DNA of 64,000 nucleotides from assembly GCA_973895155.1 (NCBI GenBank), contig OZ316894.1, positions 2,976,001-3,040,000 of the forward strand. The letters run 5' to 3'. The stretch is from Marsupella aquatica. Lineage: Eukaryota > Marchantiophyta. The translations under genes were made by a program, and so were the position numbers. Shown piece after piece: positions 35,701-46,314 of this stretch; within the stretch, counting starts at the first letter, position 1; each line of letters begins with the position of its first letter. The notes below the pieces were generated by a model. The model searched no databases. It saw only the letters and a list, made by a program, of their open reading frames with translations, and had not been told where the DNA came from.

Positions 35701-36237
35701 TGCAAAAGTGAAACATTGCCCTACCTCGTGTGGCGACCGCCATCTCTCGCTTGCTAGTTCGCAGGGCATCTGCACGGCAACCAAATGAGGAATGACCCAT
35801 GTCAAGGCGACAATAATTTCGATCTCCATACGCAAAATTAAATGAAGATCCGCAGAAGTAGTAACGGAAAAACCAACGGGAAAAGTGCTACGAAATTGTA
35901 AAAATGCGTTGATAGACAACTGAAAAGAACTCTGAACTATTTTCTAAAATAGTGAGCCCTCCCCACTATTAGATGTCGTGGGGGTGGGGGGCGCCCAACG
36001 AGGCACACAATCTACATGACAAGTTGAAGTGCTGCACTATAATCCCACCATCGACTGAAGCAGGGTTGTTTAGAGTCCAAAACAGGGCCAAGAGTTTAGA
36101 GTCCAAAAGACAAGGTTGAGCAATAAGTAGCAGTGCTTTTCTTAAGAGTGGGGAATGGCAGGATGTGAGCGAATGGTCAAAAGCCACGAGGAGCGGCGCA
36201 CACCTTTGGCATTTGTTTTCTTCTTGAACATGTTCAT
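32790..36237 (-). CDS. VPS2: ESCRT-III subunit VPS2 (CHMP2-like), ten exons
   Basis: Encodes a 213-residue Snf7-family protein closest to the plant VPS2.2/2.3 type. ESCRT-III filaments on endosomes drive formation of multivesicular bodies; VPS2 caps the filament with VPS24 and recruits the VPS4 ATPase. Exons (minus strand): 36237-36204, 35769-35725, 35341-35307, 34949-34899, 34725-34621, 34335-34264, 33955-33884, 33731-33651, 33498-33404, 32841-32790. All junctions are GT-AG and phases agree; total 642 coding bases. Visible features: N-terminal amphipathic start MNMFKKKTNAK, basic helix with TSKREMAVATRGIEREIG, LARQLIRLRQQIANLQGSRA, ATHTQAMYAN, an acidic stretch DDALDDDDAEEETDEL, VLDEIGIDIAAQM, and the C-terminal MIT-interacting motif DELEERLAALRHV in the last exon. 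The last exon lies 562 bp past exon 9; reading straight on from exon 9 gives an early stop and loses this motif, so splicing there is preferred. Appears intact. Confidence 0.95.
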
Positions 36238-37462
36238 CTTGTCACAGTTACAGGGCTCCGAATGAATACAGGCTCCGAATGAATACGGCTGTTTCTCTCC
36301 TCGTCGAGTCACAGACCAAGCCAACGATGTTTTCAAAGAAGGCCACAGGGGCAAGCCAGGCAATAAAGATTTTAATCTCGATCGTCTTCAAAAACGTACA
36401 TTTCCCCAAGCAACGCTTTACTGACGAAATGCCGCCGCCGGTGACTACACCTCGCACAAAATATCGACACTACAACGTAAAACCAGACGGTGTTCTCACA
36501 GCCGCCTTTTCCTTCGTCCTGGCAACACCACCACGACCTCCTATGCTGCCCGAAACAGCTCCTAAAGGAACCGCTGCAGGCCAAATCCAATCCAATCCTC
36601 CCACTGCAATTTGAGAGAAAAGCCCTTCCTCCCTCGACCACGAGAAACCCTTCAATCGAACCCCCCCTGCCCAGGAGACGGACTTTGACTCTTTCCAATT
36701 TTCCACTTTCTCGGCACAATTTCTTCTTCACCCAGGGGAGATCGACCGACCGATCAACCAACCAATCGCACTCGACCGCCCCCACGGCACAACAGATAAA
36801 AAAACGTTCCTCTTCTTCACAATGCTCTTCTCCTTCGAAAGGACCTTTCTCCCATTCCCTGCCACTCAATCACTCAATCACTCAATCAAACCACGGCATC
36901 TCAGTCCGTCCAGAAAAATTCCGCCCACACTTCTCCGCCGAGGCTGCTTCGTTGCGGTACCTTCCTCGACACGGAACGCTTCCTCAGCGCTGTTCCGAGA
37001 AGCGAACGTTGGGACGAGACAGAACAAGTAGTGCTGCTGTTGAGAGAAGAGAAAGTTGTGATGGAGCGTCCATACATTCGAGCGAACGCGTCATTCGAAC
37101 CTCCTCACCCTCCTCCACCTCCTCCTCGTGGGCGGTGGTGTTTGATGAGAACGATGCTCATTCACAGTCCGGTGAAATGTCTGCTCTCCTCGCCTCTCCT
37201 CGCCTCTCGTCAATGTGTGTGTCTCGGTGACTCCATCGCTCTTTCGCTTGAATTTCCGATGGCCAGTGACTAGTCTGGACAGGCGAACGTCTTTTCCCGT
37301 TTCCCACTCCCTCGCTACCTCCCTCAACGGGCCGAAAGGGTTGCTTTTAGATTTATTTACGAGTAAGATAACACCCAAATCCCCGTGTCCTATATAGGAG
37401 CAAGATAACACCCACATATTTGTAGACTCCCCTGTTGTCCCATTCATAATGTACATAGTACT
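36238..37462 (-). promoter_or_regulatory. VPS2 upstream region, GC-richer
   Basis: Lies between the VPS2 start codon and the Harbinger element and should hold the VPS2 5' UTR and promoter. It is richer in C and G than the flanks and contains a plus-strand frame of 246 residues (36490-37230) and an overlapping minus frame of 165 residues (36372-36869). Both are low-complexity (Ser/Pro/Arg-rich or Gly/Arg-rich) and match no family I know; I treat them as chance openings. A small repeat cactcaat is present three times at about 36860-36883. The transposon sits about 1.2 kb upstream of the VPS2 start. Confidence 0.5.
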
Positions 37463-37465
37463 ACT
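37463..37465. other. Harbinger target-site duplication, left
   Basis: ACT directly left of the inverted repeat AGGGCATCTC, matched by ACT at 43517-43519. PIF/Harbinger elements make 3-bp duplications, often TWA; ACT is less usual and a TA-only reading (TIR starting GGGC) is also possible. Confidence 0.7.
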
Positions 37466-37482
37466 AGGGCATCTCAAATATG
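37466..37482 (+). repeat. Harbinger left terminal inverted repeat
   Basis: AGGGCATCTCAAATATG; its partner at 43500-43516 reads AGGGCGTCTCAAATATG on the minus strand (16 of 17 identical). Confidence 0.9.
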
Positions 37483-37992
37483 GTTGTTTTTGGGAGATCT
37501 TTCGGGCTGCTCGCAAGGCACTCGGGTCACCCGCAACATGCTACTACCGGGCAAATATCTTGAAGGGTCACTGAAATATGAGACGGGTCACGGGTGAATA
37601 TGCAACTGGGTTGCCCCCGTAACTGCGTCGTGGGTGCTCATGCAAGTTGGTTTCCGCTTAACTCCGGTTAACCATACATAGACAATGTCGACGCCTCACT
37701 CTGCTCCCCCCTCAAAATTTTGAACGCGCCAAGAACAATTACAAGCTCCATGAAATCAATGCTTTGGACGAATGCAGCGACATTTCAAATTGGCATTCCC
37801 TCGCTCAATTTTGGGGCTGAGCCTGAATTCCGCAGGATTGACATTACAACAGAAAAAATGACAAGCACAATGGGCATTTCTCCCAGCAGATCTGAGGTGA
37901 ACAATCTTGATTTTCCGCCTCCGCATCAGTCTCGCTGTTCACATTTTGAGAGCGTCATTCCTGACTCCCAACTTCCTTAATCGCTCCTCGAC

Positions 37993-39390
37993 ATGGTGCC
38001 ACCAGCTTCTGCCATGGCTCCAAGTGGGGACAATTGTAAGCTGTTGCCAATGTACCTTGCTCACATCGTGGATTGGCTAGAAGTGCCAGAGAACTTTGCT
38101 ATGCTCAATAGGATCATTAGCCGCCCTTCTGTACTGGTAAACATCCGCCAAAGAAGACTGTGTTCAAAAAGATGCTTATCGACCTCCATGACGTTGGTTT
38201 TCCTAAATTTGTCGCCACATGAGATAACCTTGGGAAGCGGTTTCAACGTTTCATTAAAAAGTACAAGGAGGCCCTGGCGATGAAGCGAGACTTTGGTGCA
38301 GGATTGACAGATGCTGAATTGAGACAAGGTCTTACATTGGAAGATAAGTACGAGAAGGTGTGTCCCCATTTCGAGCCCAGGCATGCAATCTATGGGGAGC
38401 GAGCAAATGTGTCACCTCCCAGCACAGCCGCATGTGGGTTACCAAGGCATCAAGAACTATACGTTGATGAGGGTTCAGATGACGATGAGCTTCCTGAATC
38501 ATCATTTCCAATCCACGATGACCTGGACTACAAAGATTTAGGTAAGTTCATCTCTTTCTCATTTGCCTTCAGAGCATCATGATCATTTTTCCCTGCATTG
38601 TTGTTGGATGTTTGTCAAAATTGGATTGTACACAAAATGGACTGTGAGTAGTTACATAACTGGGTTTCATTTTTTACTCTCTGCAGTCGACCCCAATTTC
38701 CAATTTTCTCAAACCATCTCCGAGGATGACGTCGAAGGTGGTCGACCTCCTGTTGGAGCCAACACCTCAGTTGATGAATCGCTGCCCAATACTCCAACTA
38801 AGACTCAATCGCAGCCTACATCGAATTGTCCTAGTGTGGAAGAACCAGTCCCAACTCCAACTTCCACCCCGGCAACTGCACCCACACGACCACAAGGTAG
38901 GGGCAGAGGCACGACATCTCCTCATCCAACCATCACACAAGAGCAAAATAGTCAACAACCTCGGCGAGGCAAGAGGCCATCACCCACACAGGCTAGCTCT
39001 AGGCCCAATCTAGCTTAGGTGTATGCTGAGAAATTGCAAGACAAAAATGCTTTCAGAATTCAGATGATTGATGCAAGGGACAAATGCATGGAAAGCTCAA
39101 GAAATTGCTAATAGGAAAGAGGCCAGAGAAGTAGAAGCATTCAAGGAGAACGTTTTGATGGATGCCAAATCTGCAGAGTTGGCTAAAAGGGATCGGATTC
39201 AACGTAGACAAGAAGAAAAATGAGCAAGAATTGACCTTCATCATCAGCAAGCTATCATCAAAGCCCGGCAAGCGGCAGTGCTATTAACGGAGGTTCTCAA
39301 GCAAGATAAGGGGCCTGATCACTTTAAGACAATGATGGGTATTATACATGCTGGAAATTTGATTGCCCCAGATGGGTCGTGCCCATAGTT
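37993..39390 (+). pseudogene. Harbinger Myb/SANT-like ORF, degenerate
   Basis: Starts MVPPASAMAPSGDN, then LLPMYLAHIVDWLEVPENFA, the first helix of a Myb/SANT-like domain. A frame change near 38140 leads to KKMLIDLHDVGFPKFVAT, then an in-frame TGA and DNLGKRFQRFIKKYKEALAM, the rest of the trihelix-like fold. KVCPHFEPRHAIYGER and an acidic DEGSDDDELPESS follow. A probable intron (gtaagttc near 38541 to ctctgcag at 38687) joins to a Pro/Thr/Ser/Gln-rich linker ending at a stop near 39016, after which a charged coiled-coil-like tail can be followed in broken frames (AEKLQDKNAF, LAKRDRIQRRQEEK) to about 39390. In this superfamily such a protein assists nuclear entry and terminal-repeat binding of the transposase. 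Broken, hence nonfunctional. Confidence 0.8.
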
Positions 39391-39968
39391 GTATTTAGTT
39401 GAATGTAGTAGTAATAGTTAGTGCTGCTATTATTGCCAGCAACTTGTACCAAAATCCAATGACATCCAAGACCTCAGTTTTGCTCCATGGCCAGATGGAT
39501 GTCATTGGCAATAAATGGGCCCAAGCAATATCAGTTCAATTGATCCCTCTGTGTTATGGTTTACAACCTTCATCAGAATTGTTGCTTTGACTGAGGAATT
39601 TTGTGACTGAGGCAAAACGAAGTGACAGATGCAAAATTGTGCAGAGGCAAAACCTAATTGTAGGAGCGTTGTCTATAACACAAAAATGAGGCATCAATGA
39701 ACGTGAACTGTCCATTGAAAAAACACATCATGAACTCGTAGGGCAGTGAGCCAGTTTTAGGGAAAAAAATTGTCGAACAACTTTGACTCGTTCCATTCAT
39801 GAAATCAAAATGTTACATGTTCAAAATCTACCGGATTGGATAAGCTGCGATGTGCCATTGCAATCTCCAACGAATGAGGAGTAAAACTCCAGAACTGGGG
39901 TAGGGGTAGAGGCCCTTCTAAAACGGATAACTACCTAATGCGCAAGGAAACCTGGCCTATTGTCTGAT

Positions 39969-40556
39969 TCAGGCAGTGGGCGGTCCACTTTCCAGTGCTC
40001 GACCACTCTGGTCCTTGCTTCCTCCTTGTTGTTCATGCTCCATGGAAGACACCTCACCCAAAGTGGACTCCCCAATAATTGACATTGTTACCGTGCTTGA
40101 AGCCTCCATGTCAAAATTGTCAACGCTTATGACTGGTAGATCAGGCATAGGGATCTCCCAGTAAGGGCGTGCTTCCTCTCTCCCAAAAAGAACCGCCTCT
40201 GAATAGAGTAGGGCTCGCGTGGCCTCAACTTTGAGGACTTGTACACCACGGAAGGTAGCATCAAAATTGTGCACCCCTGAATGTAGTCGCTGGAAGGCCA
40301 GCCGAGGTGCTTCGCGCCACAATGGAAAGCCACGTATAGCAATCCACATGGTGGCATCAGTTTGTCCCTTTCCTACAAGCCAAACCCAAGTGTTCTCCAT
40401 TTTAGTTGCTTCTCGATCACAAACAAAACTGGACTTCCTTCTTGCTGCGTTTGGCCGAATGAGAACTCGAATGTAAACTTTGCAGCTTTTGGTCCAACAA
40501 AAATTGAGCTTTTGGTCAAACAAAACCTGAGGCTGGAGGACTCGAATGCTAGTCAC
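39969..40556 (-). CDS. Unrecognised ORF inside Harbinger element
   Basis: An open frame of 195 residues starting MTSIRVLQPQVLFDQKLN. The middle has ENTWVWLVGKGQTDATMWIA followed by IRGFPLWREAPRLAFQRL, with an order of hydrophobic residues vaguely like the DUF4283-type segments found in retroelement-derived proteins; the end is acidic and Ser/Gly-rich. I do not recognise it. It lies between the two expected Harbinger genes, on the transposase strand, and could be captured host or retroelement sequence, or a chance frame. The true start is uncertain. Confidence 0.35.
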   Translation of the reverse strand: MTSIRVLQPQVLFDQKLNFCWTKSCKVYIRVLIRPNAARRKSSFVCDREATKMENTWVWLVGKGQTDATMWIAIRGFPLWREAPRLAFQRLHSGVHNFDATFRGVQVLKVEATRALLYSEAVLFGREEARPYWEIPMPDLPVISVDNFDMEASSTVTMSIIGESTLGEVSSMEHEQQGGSKDQSGRALESGPPTA

Positions 40557-40701
40557 ATGAAAACGCAGTTGGGCACCTCACATGAAAATGCCTTGTCCAT
40601 TGACAGTACATAATGGTACCAGAAGTACTTTTAATGGTCTATTTCTCAAAAACAAAATGTGACACAAGGGGCACATGCTTAAACCTGCCAAGTGTGCACA
40701 G

Positions 40702-42259
40702 TTACTCCCTCACGCTGCATAGAAATCTTCCAAGGGCCCTATTAAATCGCAGGGCAATATCCATGACTTGCACTAGCAAGGCATTTCCTACCTGTGATGT
40801 TGCTTGCCTTGATGCCCTGGGACGTCCTTCATAGTCGGATGGGTTAGCACCATCCACCTCAACCTGGTCATCTACCTGGTCATCTTTCGTCCACTCATTG
40901 TTTTCACTAATGATATAATTGTGCAGTTTACAACAAAGGGTAATCCATCTCACATCCAAACTGAATTTCTTTTGATTTAGTTGCAGTCTTATCTCTTTCA
41001 GTGAATGCCACCGTGACTTCCGAACTCCAATACAATGTTCATTTGTAACTCGACATTTTGCCATACAAGTGTTGAAGTCCTCTCTGTTGTTTGATATATC
41101 AGCCCGTTTGAAAGAACATACTAAATGGGGACAGGCCTGGTAGCCAGAGCACCCAATAAATATTGCCCTTCCTGCAACAATATGTTTGGACCCACCTGGT
41201 TGTAGTAGTCCCACAAGGGGGACCTCCTGAGGCTAGTCAAGTCACCACATGATCCTGGCATTCCTGAATCATTCCAAACTTGAAGTTCAGTGGCTGGAAG
41301 AAATTCAAACACATAATTACAAGAGAAAATAAAGAAATAATTTTATGCAAAAAGGGATCAAAGTACCTGTGAACATGAAAGTAATTCTTCGGTTGTGGTC
41401 ACACACAACTTGTGTGTTAATGGAGTACCGGCTCTTCCTATCATAGTAGTATTCTCCATGTTCCTTTGGGCGTTGTGTGAGTGGCATGAGGGACCCATCA
41501 ATGAGCCCTACACATCCTGGGAAGCCGTGTGCTGCAAAATGCAGCCGAAATGGCCACTCTTTCAGTAGGCTCTGGCCAGGCAATTTGGTCACACAGCACA
41601 GCCTCTAAAGCCACAAAACACCGCTTGCTGAAGTTGACTAGGCTGCCACAACTAACTCCCCAAGTTGGTATCAAATCGTTTATATAGGCCCCATTACCAT
41701 CATGGCCAAGTCTGTCAAAACAGACAGCTAGCTGTGTAATGATGGGTGCCTGTCCATAGTTTGATTGGGATTAAAAAATGGGATGAGATTCAATTTTGTC
41801 CCCCAGACCAAAGAATGTGCGCTTATCTATTTTGGTCAGCTGTCTGAAAAGTGTGGCAGGCAAGTTGTGGAAGTATTGGGTCACAAAATCAGCTGACTTA
41901 GTAGTCACTTGTCTTGGCACAAAAAACCTGGTGTTATAAAGCACAAAATACAATTCAAACATAGAAGCAGGAGTTTCTCCTTGAAATTCATGTGGATCAT
42001 CTGAGATCTCTGAATCTTCACTACTAGAGTCCATAGGTAACTCAGTGTCTGATTCTGATAAAAGGGAGGCATTGCCCTGGTCCACCGCCGAGAGGTAGCC
42101 CACTGAAAGGTCAAGAGAATCTGCATCGGATGAGGAGTCTGAGGACTCCATAGCAATGTTTAGTTGAAGTTGATGCCTGATTGCCCTCAACTGTTTTTGG
42201 CGCTCTAGAACACGAGGCATAGTAAACGAAGCAGAGTTTTGGAAAAGGTACAACAACAA
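40702..42259 (-). pseudogene. PIF/Harbinger DDE transposase, inactivated
   Basis: Nuclease that would cut at the terminal repeats. Reading from 42259: an acidic Ser/Asp-rich N-terminal region, then FFGLGDKIESHPIF, a TAA at 41771-41773, and in the same frame the helix-turn-helix part ITQLAVCFDRLGHDGNGAYI. A frame change near 41535 leads to the catalytic block GFPGCVGLIDGSLMPL (first Asp), RPKEHGEYYYDRKSRYSIN and VCDHNRRITFMFTG. A probable intron at about 41366-41296 separates this from MPGSCGDLTSLRRSPLWDYY and GQYLLG. There the frame shifts again, so the next part begins CSGYQACPHL where the family has G-D-S/A-G-Y with the second catalytic Asp. NEHCIGVRKSRWHSL carries the third catalytic residue (Glu). 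It ends near 40702. Broken and lacking the second Asp, so inactive. Confidence 0.9.
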
Positions 42260-42407
42260 TGGGGCAGATTGTTCAGAGTCTAACTACTGGTACACATAAA
42301 TTTCACAATACCCATAAACTGAATGGCAGAGAATATACACAACATGAATTCACCAATGGAAACTTTATATGCAAAACTGTCAATACATATGAGCAAATGA
42401 TTGGGAG

Positions 42408-42791
42408 CTAGTCTGACAGGTCAGTTTCCTTAAGAGCTTCTATCAAATCCGCTAGGATTCTTTTGACACTCTCTGGCTTGGTAGGAGTGCAATCCCATTG
42501 TGGGATTTTTTTGGGTGTACCCTGGTTGGGCGAAATTGCTATGCTTGTACCTACATGGACCCCAGGACTGCTTGTACATGCATCGTGCACAAATGCCAAA
42601 CGCTGGATGTGCAACTCTATGTCTTTCACCTCAAGCCACACTCGCATTTTAGGACATTTCTGCAGTCCTTTGTGGACTGTGAGTAGTTGCTGGACTTCAT
42701 CTAAAAGGCTGAATTCCCTTGGTTGTACATTCAAGAGCATAGTTGCCTCATCCCAGATCAGGGCTTTGAGTGGAGGGGTGCCACCATTCAC
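42408..42791 (-). CDS. Unrecognised small ORF in Harbinger element
   Basis: 127 residues starting MNGGTPPLKALIWDEATMLL and ending LIEALKETDLSD. It includes a mostly helical-looking charged part with LLDEVQQLLTVHKGLQKCPK and a Pro/Thr-rich part near PNQGTPKKIPQWDC. It lies upstream of the transposase on the same strand and could be a separate small gene or a former 5' exon. Not recognised. Confidence 0.3.
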   Translation of the reverse strand: MNGGTPPLKALIWDEATMLLNVQPREFSLLDEVQQLLTVHKGLQKCPKMRVWLEVKDIELHIQRLAFVHDACTSSPGVHVGTSIAISPNQGTPKKIPQWDCTPTKPESVKRILADLIEALKETDLSD

Positions 42792-43401
42792 AGCATCAAA
42801 GAATTAGTTGAAATCGGTAATTTGGCTCCCCAGGGGCAGAATGCTCACATTTTAGACCAAACTCAAGGGATTTCTTACAAGCTTGGCCAGGCTCAATGGG
42901 CTGAGAACATCCTGAATATGTGAACTTCCTTGGAAAAGGATTTTTTGCGCAATAATTCCCTGCCCAAACTAGCGAAGGAGGAAAGGAGGAAAGGACTCGG
43001 TTTTGCCTGCAAGCCTTGCGTCCTCCACCACTGAAAGGGAAGTCCAGTCCCCAATGGCCTGGAATGCCACATGACACAGAAATTTCAAGCCCATAGCTAT
43101 CTAAGAGGCAGAATCGCATAAAGGCATTTCATATTGCAAGTTTTGATTCAAAGACTTCCCTACAAATTTGAGTAGTCGGGTGACGAACTGTTTCAGGCCG
43201 CTGCACAAACAGTCGTCAACGAAGCTCCTTGAAACTCACTGCTCACGAAGAATGCTCATCAAGCTGACCTGATCCAGGGGCCCTCGACAAAGCGCTCTCG
43301 CGTCGACCTTCTTTGCAAATTTTTCACTCTGTGTCGCATGGGTCCGCTGCGCTAAACCCCTAAGCTGAACTCCTAAACCCTTTACCTCAGTTACGCGCAG
43401 T

Positions 43402-43451
43402 CGGGCATGACTGGTCGGGCATCGCATGTGGGGCCCGACCAGTCACGCCCG
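43402..43451. repeat. Subterminal hairpin in the Harbinger element
   Basis: GACTGGTCGGGC (43409-43420) pairs perfectly with GCCCGACCAGTC (43433-43444) across a 12-base loop, and the flanking cgggcat/acgcccg extends the stem with one mismatch. It lies about 50 bp inside the right terminal repeat, where transposase-binding motifs are often found. It is GC-rich, unlike most of the window. Confidence 0.9.
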
Positions 43452-43499
43452 TTGCCCTGACTGGCTACAGTCCCGGGCGCGGTCATTCATAAAAAAATG

Positions 43500-43516
43500 C
43501 ATATTTGAGACGCCCT
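43500..43516 (-). repeat. Harbinger right terminal inverted repeat
   Basis: Minus strand reads AGGGCGTCTCAAATATG, one base different from the left end at 37466-37482. Followed by the ACT duplication at 43517-43519. Confidence 0.9.
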
Positions 43517-43814
43517 ACTGTAGCTGATTACCTTCCTTCAAAGTAAATAGAGATGAAGACCAACAAATATCTTGCAAGAAAAAGAATTCAATGTAAATAG
43601 GGAAGAAAACAAAACAAATAATATATTTCAAACAAATAATTTATGTGTTATCGGCCGTTTACACTTGCCCCATCCTCCTTTTTTGTTCACCCTCACTTTG
43701 TCCTTATTTAGAGTCCAATTATTTTCCTTGTTTTTGAGTCCAGCTTTGTCTTTACATGGAGTTAATGTTTAATAGAGGTTTCAATTTAGACCCTGCAATA
43801 GAACCAAAGCAGTC

Positions 43815-44275
43815 CCATCAAACAAAAGATAGACTATCTCCTTCTGAACGTGCACCTCTGTAGGGTGGCCTCACAAGTTCTCATACTATTTATTTTTTTG
43901 TATTGAAACAATTAAAAGCAACCTTCCAACAGAGGATAGACGGCCTACTCGGGGGAGCATGTACCTCTGTAGGGTAGCCTGGGGTAGCTCACGTGTTTTC
44001 ATCCTATTTTTATTTTTGCATTGAAACTTAAAGCACCCATCCAACAGAAGATACACTATCTACGTTTTTCTTTGCATTGAAACCGAAAAGAAACCCATCT
44101 AACAAAAGATGCATGATCTACTTTGGGGCATGCACCTTTGTGGGGAGCCACAAAGGGACTAACACAATCTATCTTTTTGTTTGTAATGAAATCCAAAACA
44201 AACCCGTCCAATAGAAGATACTGATGACCTAGTGTGGAGCATGCACCTATTTAGGGTAGTCACAAGGGGACAATA
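43815..44275. repeat. Diverged ~110-bp tandem repeat array
   Basis: Units contain c(c/t)aacA(a/g)aagatagac, gcacctctgtagggt(g/a)gcc and tttttgcattgaaa. The aacagaagat-type marker recurs at 43821, 43928, 44043, 44101 and 44210, so the period is about 107-115 bp with one shortened unit. Confidence 0.8.
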
Positions 44276-45250
44276 CAATATCCAGGGATCCAACAATGAC
44301 CTTCCAAGAGGGAGAGAGGTTGAACTAGGGTTTAGACCCCACCAGTGCACCACATATAAACGTACCTTCCATACCCCTTCCATGTGGGACAGGTCTTTCA
44401 ATTGAAGTTTTCATACTATTTGCATAGTCAATGAATGACACATTTTCATTGTCATTGAATAACATCCTTCAGGCAATTGATTTTAGGGCCTCTAGTCAAA
44501 TTTCCCTGCTCCACTCTCCCATACAATGCACCCCAGAGCTCTACCAAGCACTTAGGTTTGCTACTGGGTAACTTTTGGGTTTTTTGTTCCTAACTATTTG
44601 TTGGGGGGGGGGAAGGTTTGCCAGGTCCCCAGCATTGTTTTCATTGTTTTCTTTATTGGCAAGAATTAGCCAAATTCCACCTCCCCAAAAAGCTTTTGCC
44701 CCACTTTTGGCAAAACTTTGCTTCTCTCATTAGCCAGTGTCCCACCTATTCACAGACCCATTATCCAGAATCTATCCCACCTATTCACAGGCCCATTATC
44801 CAGAATCTAACGGTAATACTTAAATCTAGGGAGTTCTAAGGGTCAGGAAAATAGAATATTTTGAGCATCTTTTCCTTCGCACACTAGACATTTGCCACTC
44901 TCGTGAAAAAGTAAAAACCTTTAAAAAGTACAACGCTGGTCCCCGGGCCTTTGGGTCTCTTTGGCAACCCCCCTTTTGATTGGGCCTTTTTGCCTGTTTG
45001 TTGGGAGCCTCTTGTTTTTTGAAAGTTACTTATATATATTTTTCCTCTGGGGCTATGTAATTTATTTAGCGGAGATAAATGCGCTGTGAAGGCAGTGGAG
45101 AATAATTTCATCTCTGCCCGTGCATCCTTCGGAGATTTCGTCCCAAATGGCGTGGAACAGAATGATATTCGAGAACAACAAAAGCTATGGCGGAAGTAAG
45201 AAAAGCCCTAATTCGAGAATCGTAAGAGCAGAAGGTCCCCTACGGTAGGC
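44276..45250. other. Intergenic, nothing recognised
   Basis: No gene or RNA recognised. A G-run (about ten G) is near 44604-44613. The sequence cccacctattcacag(a/g)cccattatccagaatct is present twice in tandem at about 44741-44810. Confidence 0.5.
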
Positions 45251-45778
45251 TCGACCTGAAATTGTAGAGAAAGGAAATCCGAGGATGTTCAAATTGATGC
45301 GTACAAGGGACGTTGGTAGCAAATTCACCATCTCTCTATCGACCGGAAATTGTAAAGAAAGGAAATCTGAGGATGTTCAAATTGATGCGTACCAAGTAAG
45401 CTTATAGCAAATTCACCATCTCTCTACCGGACCGGAAATTGTAGAGAAAGGAAATCTGAGGATGTTCAAATTGTTGCGTACCAAGCAAGTTGGTAGCAAA
45501 TTCACCGTCTGGACCGGAAATTGTAGAGAAAGGAAATCTGAGGATGTATTGATGCACACCAAGTAAGTTTGTAGCAAATTATTCACCATCTCTCAACCGG
45601 ACCGGAAACTGTACAGAAAGGAGATCTGAGGATGTTCAAATTGATGCGTACCAAGTAAGTTGGTAGTACATTCACCATCTCTCTACCGGAAAGGAAATTG
45701 AAGAGAAAGGAAATTTGAGGATGTTCAAATTGATGCGTACCAAGTAAGTTGGTAGCAAATTCACCATCTCTCTACCGC
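45251..45778. repeat. Six-copy 88-bp minisatellite
   Basis: Six units beginning gaccggaaattgtagagaaa and containing gaggatgttcaaattgatgc and gtagcaaattcaccatctct. The gaggatg marker occurs at 45281, 45369, 45458, 45540, 45628 and 45717, giving periods of 88, 89, 82, 88 and 89 bp. Copies are about 85-95 percent alike by eye. The array lies just downstream (3') of the hydrolase gene. Confidence 0.95.
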
Positions 45779-46314
45779 TTAAGCAACTTGCCTAGTGATT
45801 CTAGACAGACGCAGTGGATACCTAATCAGGAAGTTATGATGTCCGCTCATCCACAACTGCCGTTCTGTTCAGCGCTAACGCAGGCTCTTTGCGTGAAGGG
45901 GAGCTCATACCTCACACTGAACGCTAAGTAGTGATATTACTTGATTGCCAGCTTGAATAGGGTTTCGTTAAGCGGTGCGCCTGCGATTCGGTTGGGATAC
46001 TGAGGGGATCAGCTCATAAAAATTGGTTTCCTCCCCTGGTACTAGTAAGATCTGAAGGGGCTTTCTTTTTATTCATCACTGACAATTATAGAATGAGTGA
46101 ATGGATCGTCAGTACATCCACATCTTCACATGTGCTCCGCATCTGAAACGGAGAAACTCTGCAGACCAAAGCTCGGTAAGATCAAAGATGTATTGTCTAC
46201 CTATTGCACCGAGGCCCATGAATTCAAGTTTTCTATAGCTCGTGTACTCTTCGTAATCGCTTGTATGATGAGAAGCAAAGATGAGATAAAGTAATTAATT
46301 GCAAAGAACTGTCG
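45779..46314. other. Hydrolase 3' flank
   Basis: No separate gene recognised; this would contain the 3' UTR and end of the minus-strand hydrolase gene. Confidence 0.5.

Larger units (their letters stand above)
37466..43516. mobile_element. PIF/Harbinger DNA transposon, 6.05 kb, decayed
   Basis: Bounded by 17-bp terminal inverted repeats AGGGC[A/G]TCTCAAATATG with one mismatch and flanked by ACT. Inside, the two proteins expected of the superfamily are present and converge: a Myb/SANT-like DNA-binding protein on the plus strand (37993-39390) and a DDE nuclease on the minus strand (42259-40702). Two further minus-strand frames (40556-39969 and 42791-42408) are unusual for the group. The transposase has a nonsense codon and at least two frameshifts and the Myb-like ORF has stops, so this copy is not autonomous, though it could be moved by a related intact transposase. 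Confidence 0.9.

Noticed and set aside
36490-37230. 246-residue plus-strand frame as a gene
   Set aside because: Low-complexity Ser/Pro/Arg composition, an overlapping open frame on the other strand, and no recognised domain; explained by GC-richer sequence.
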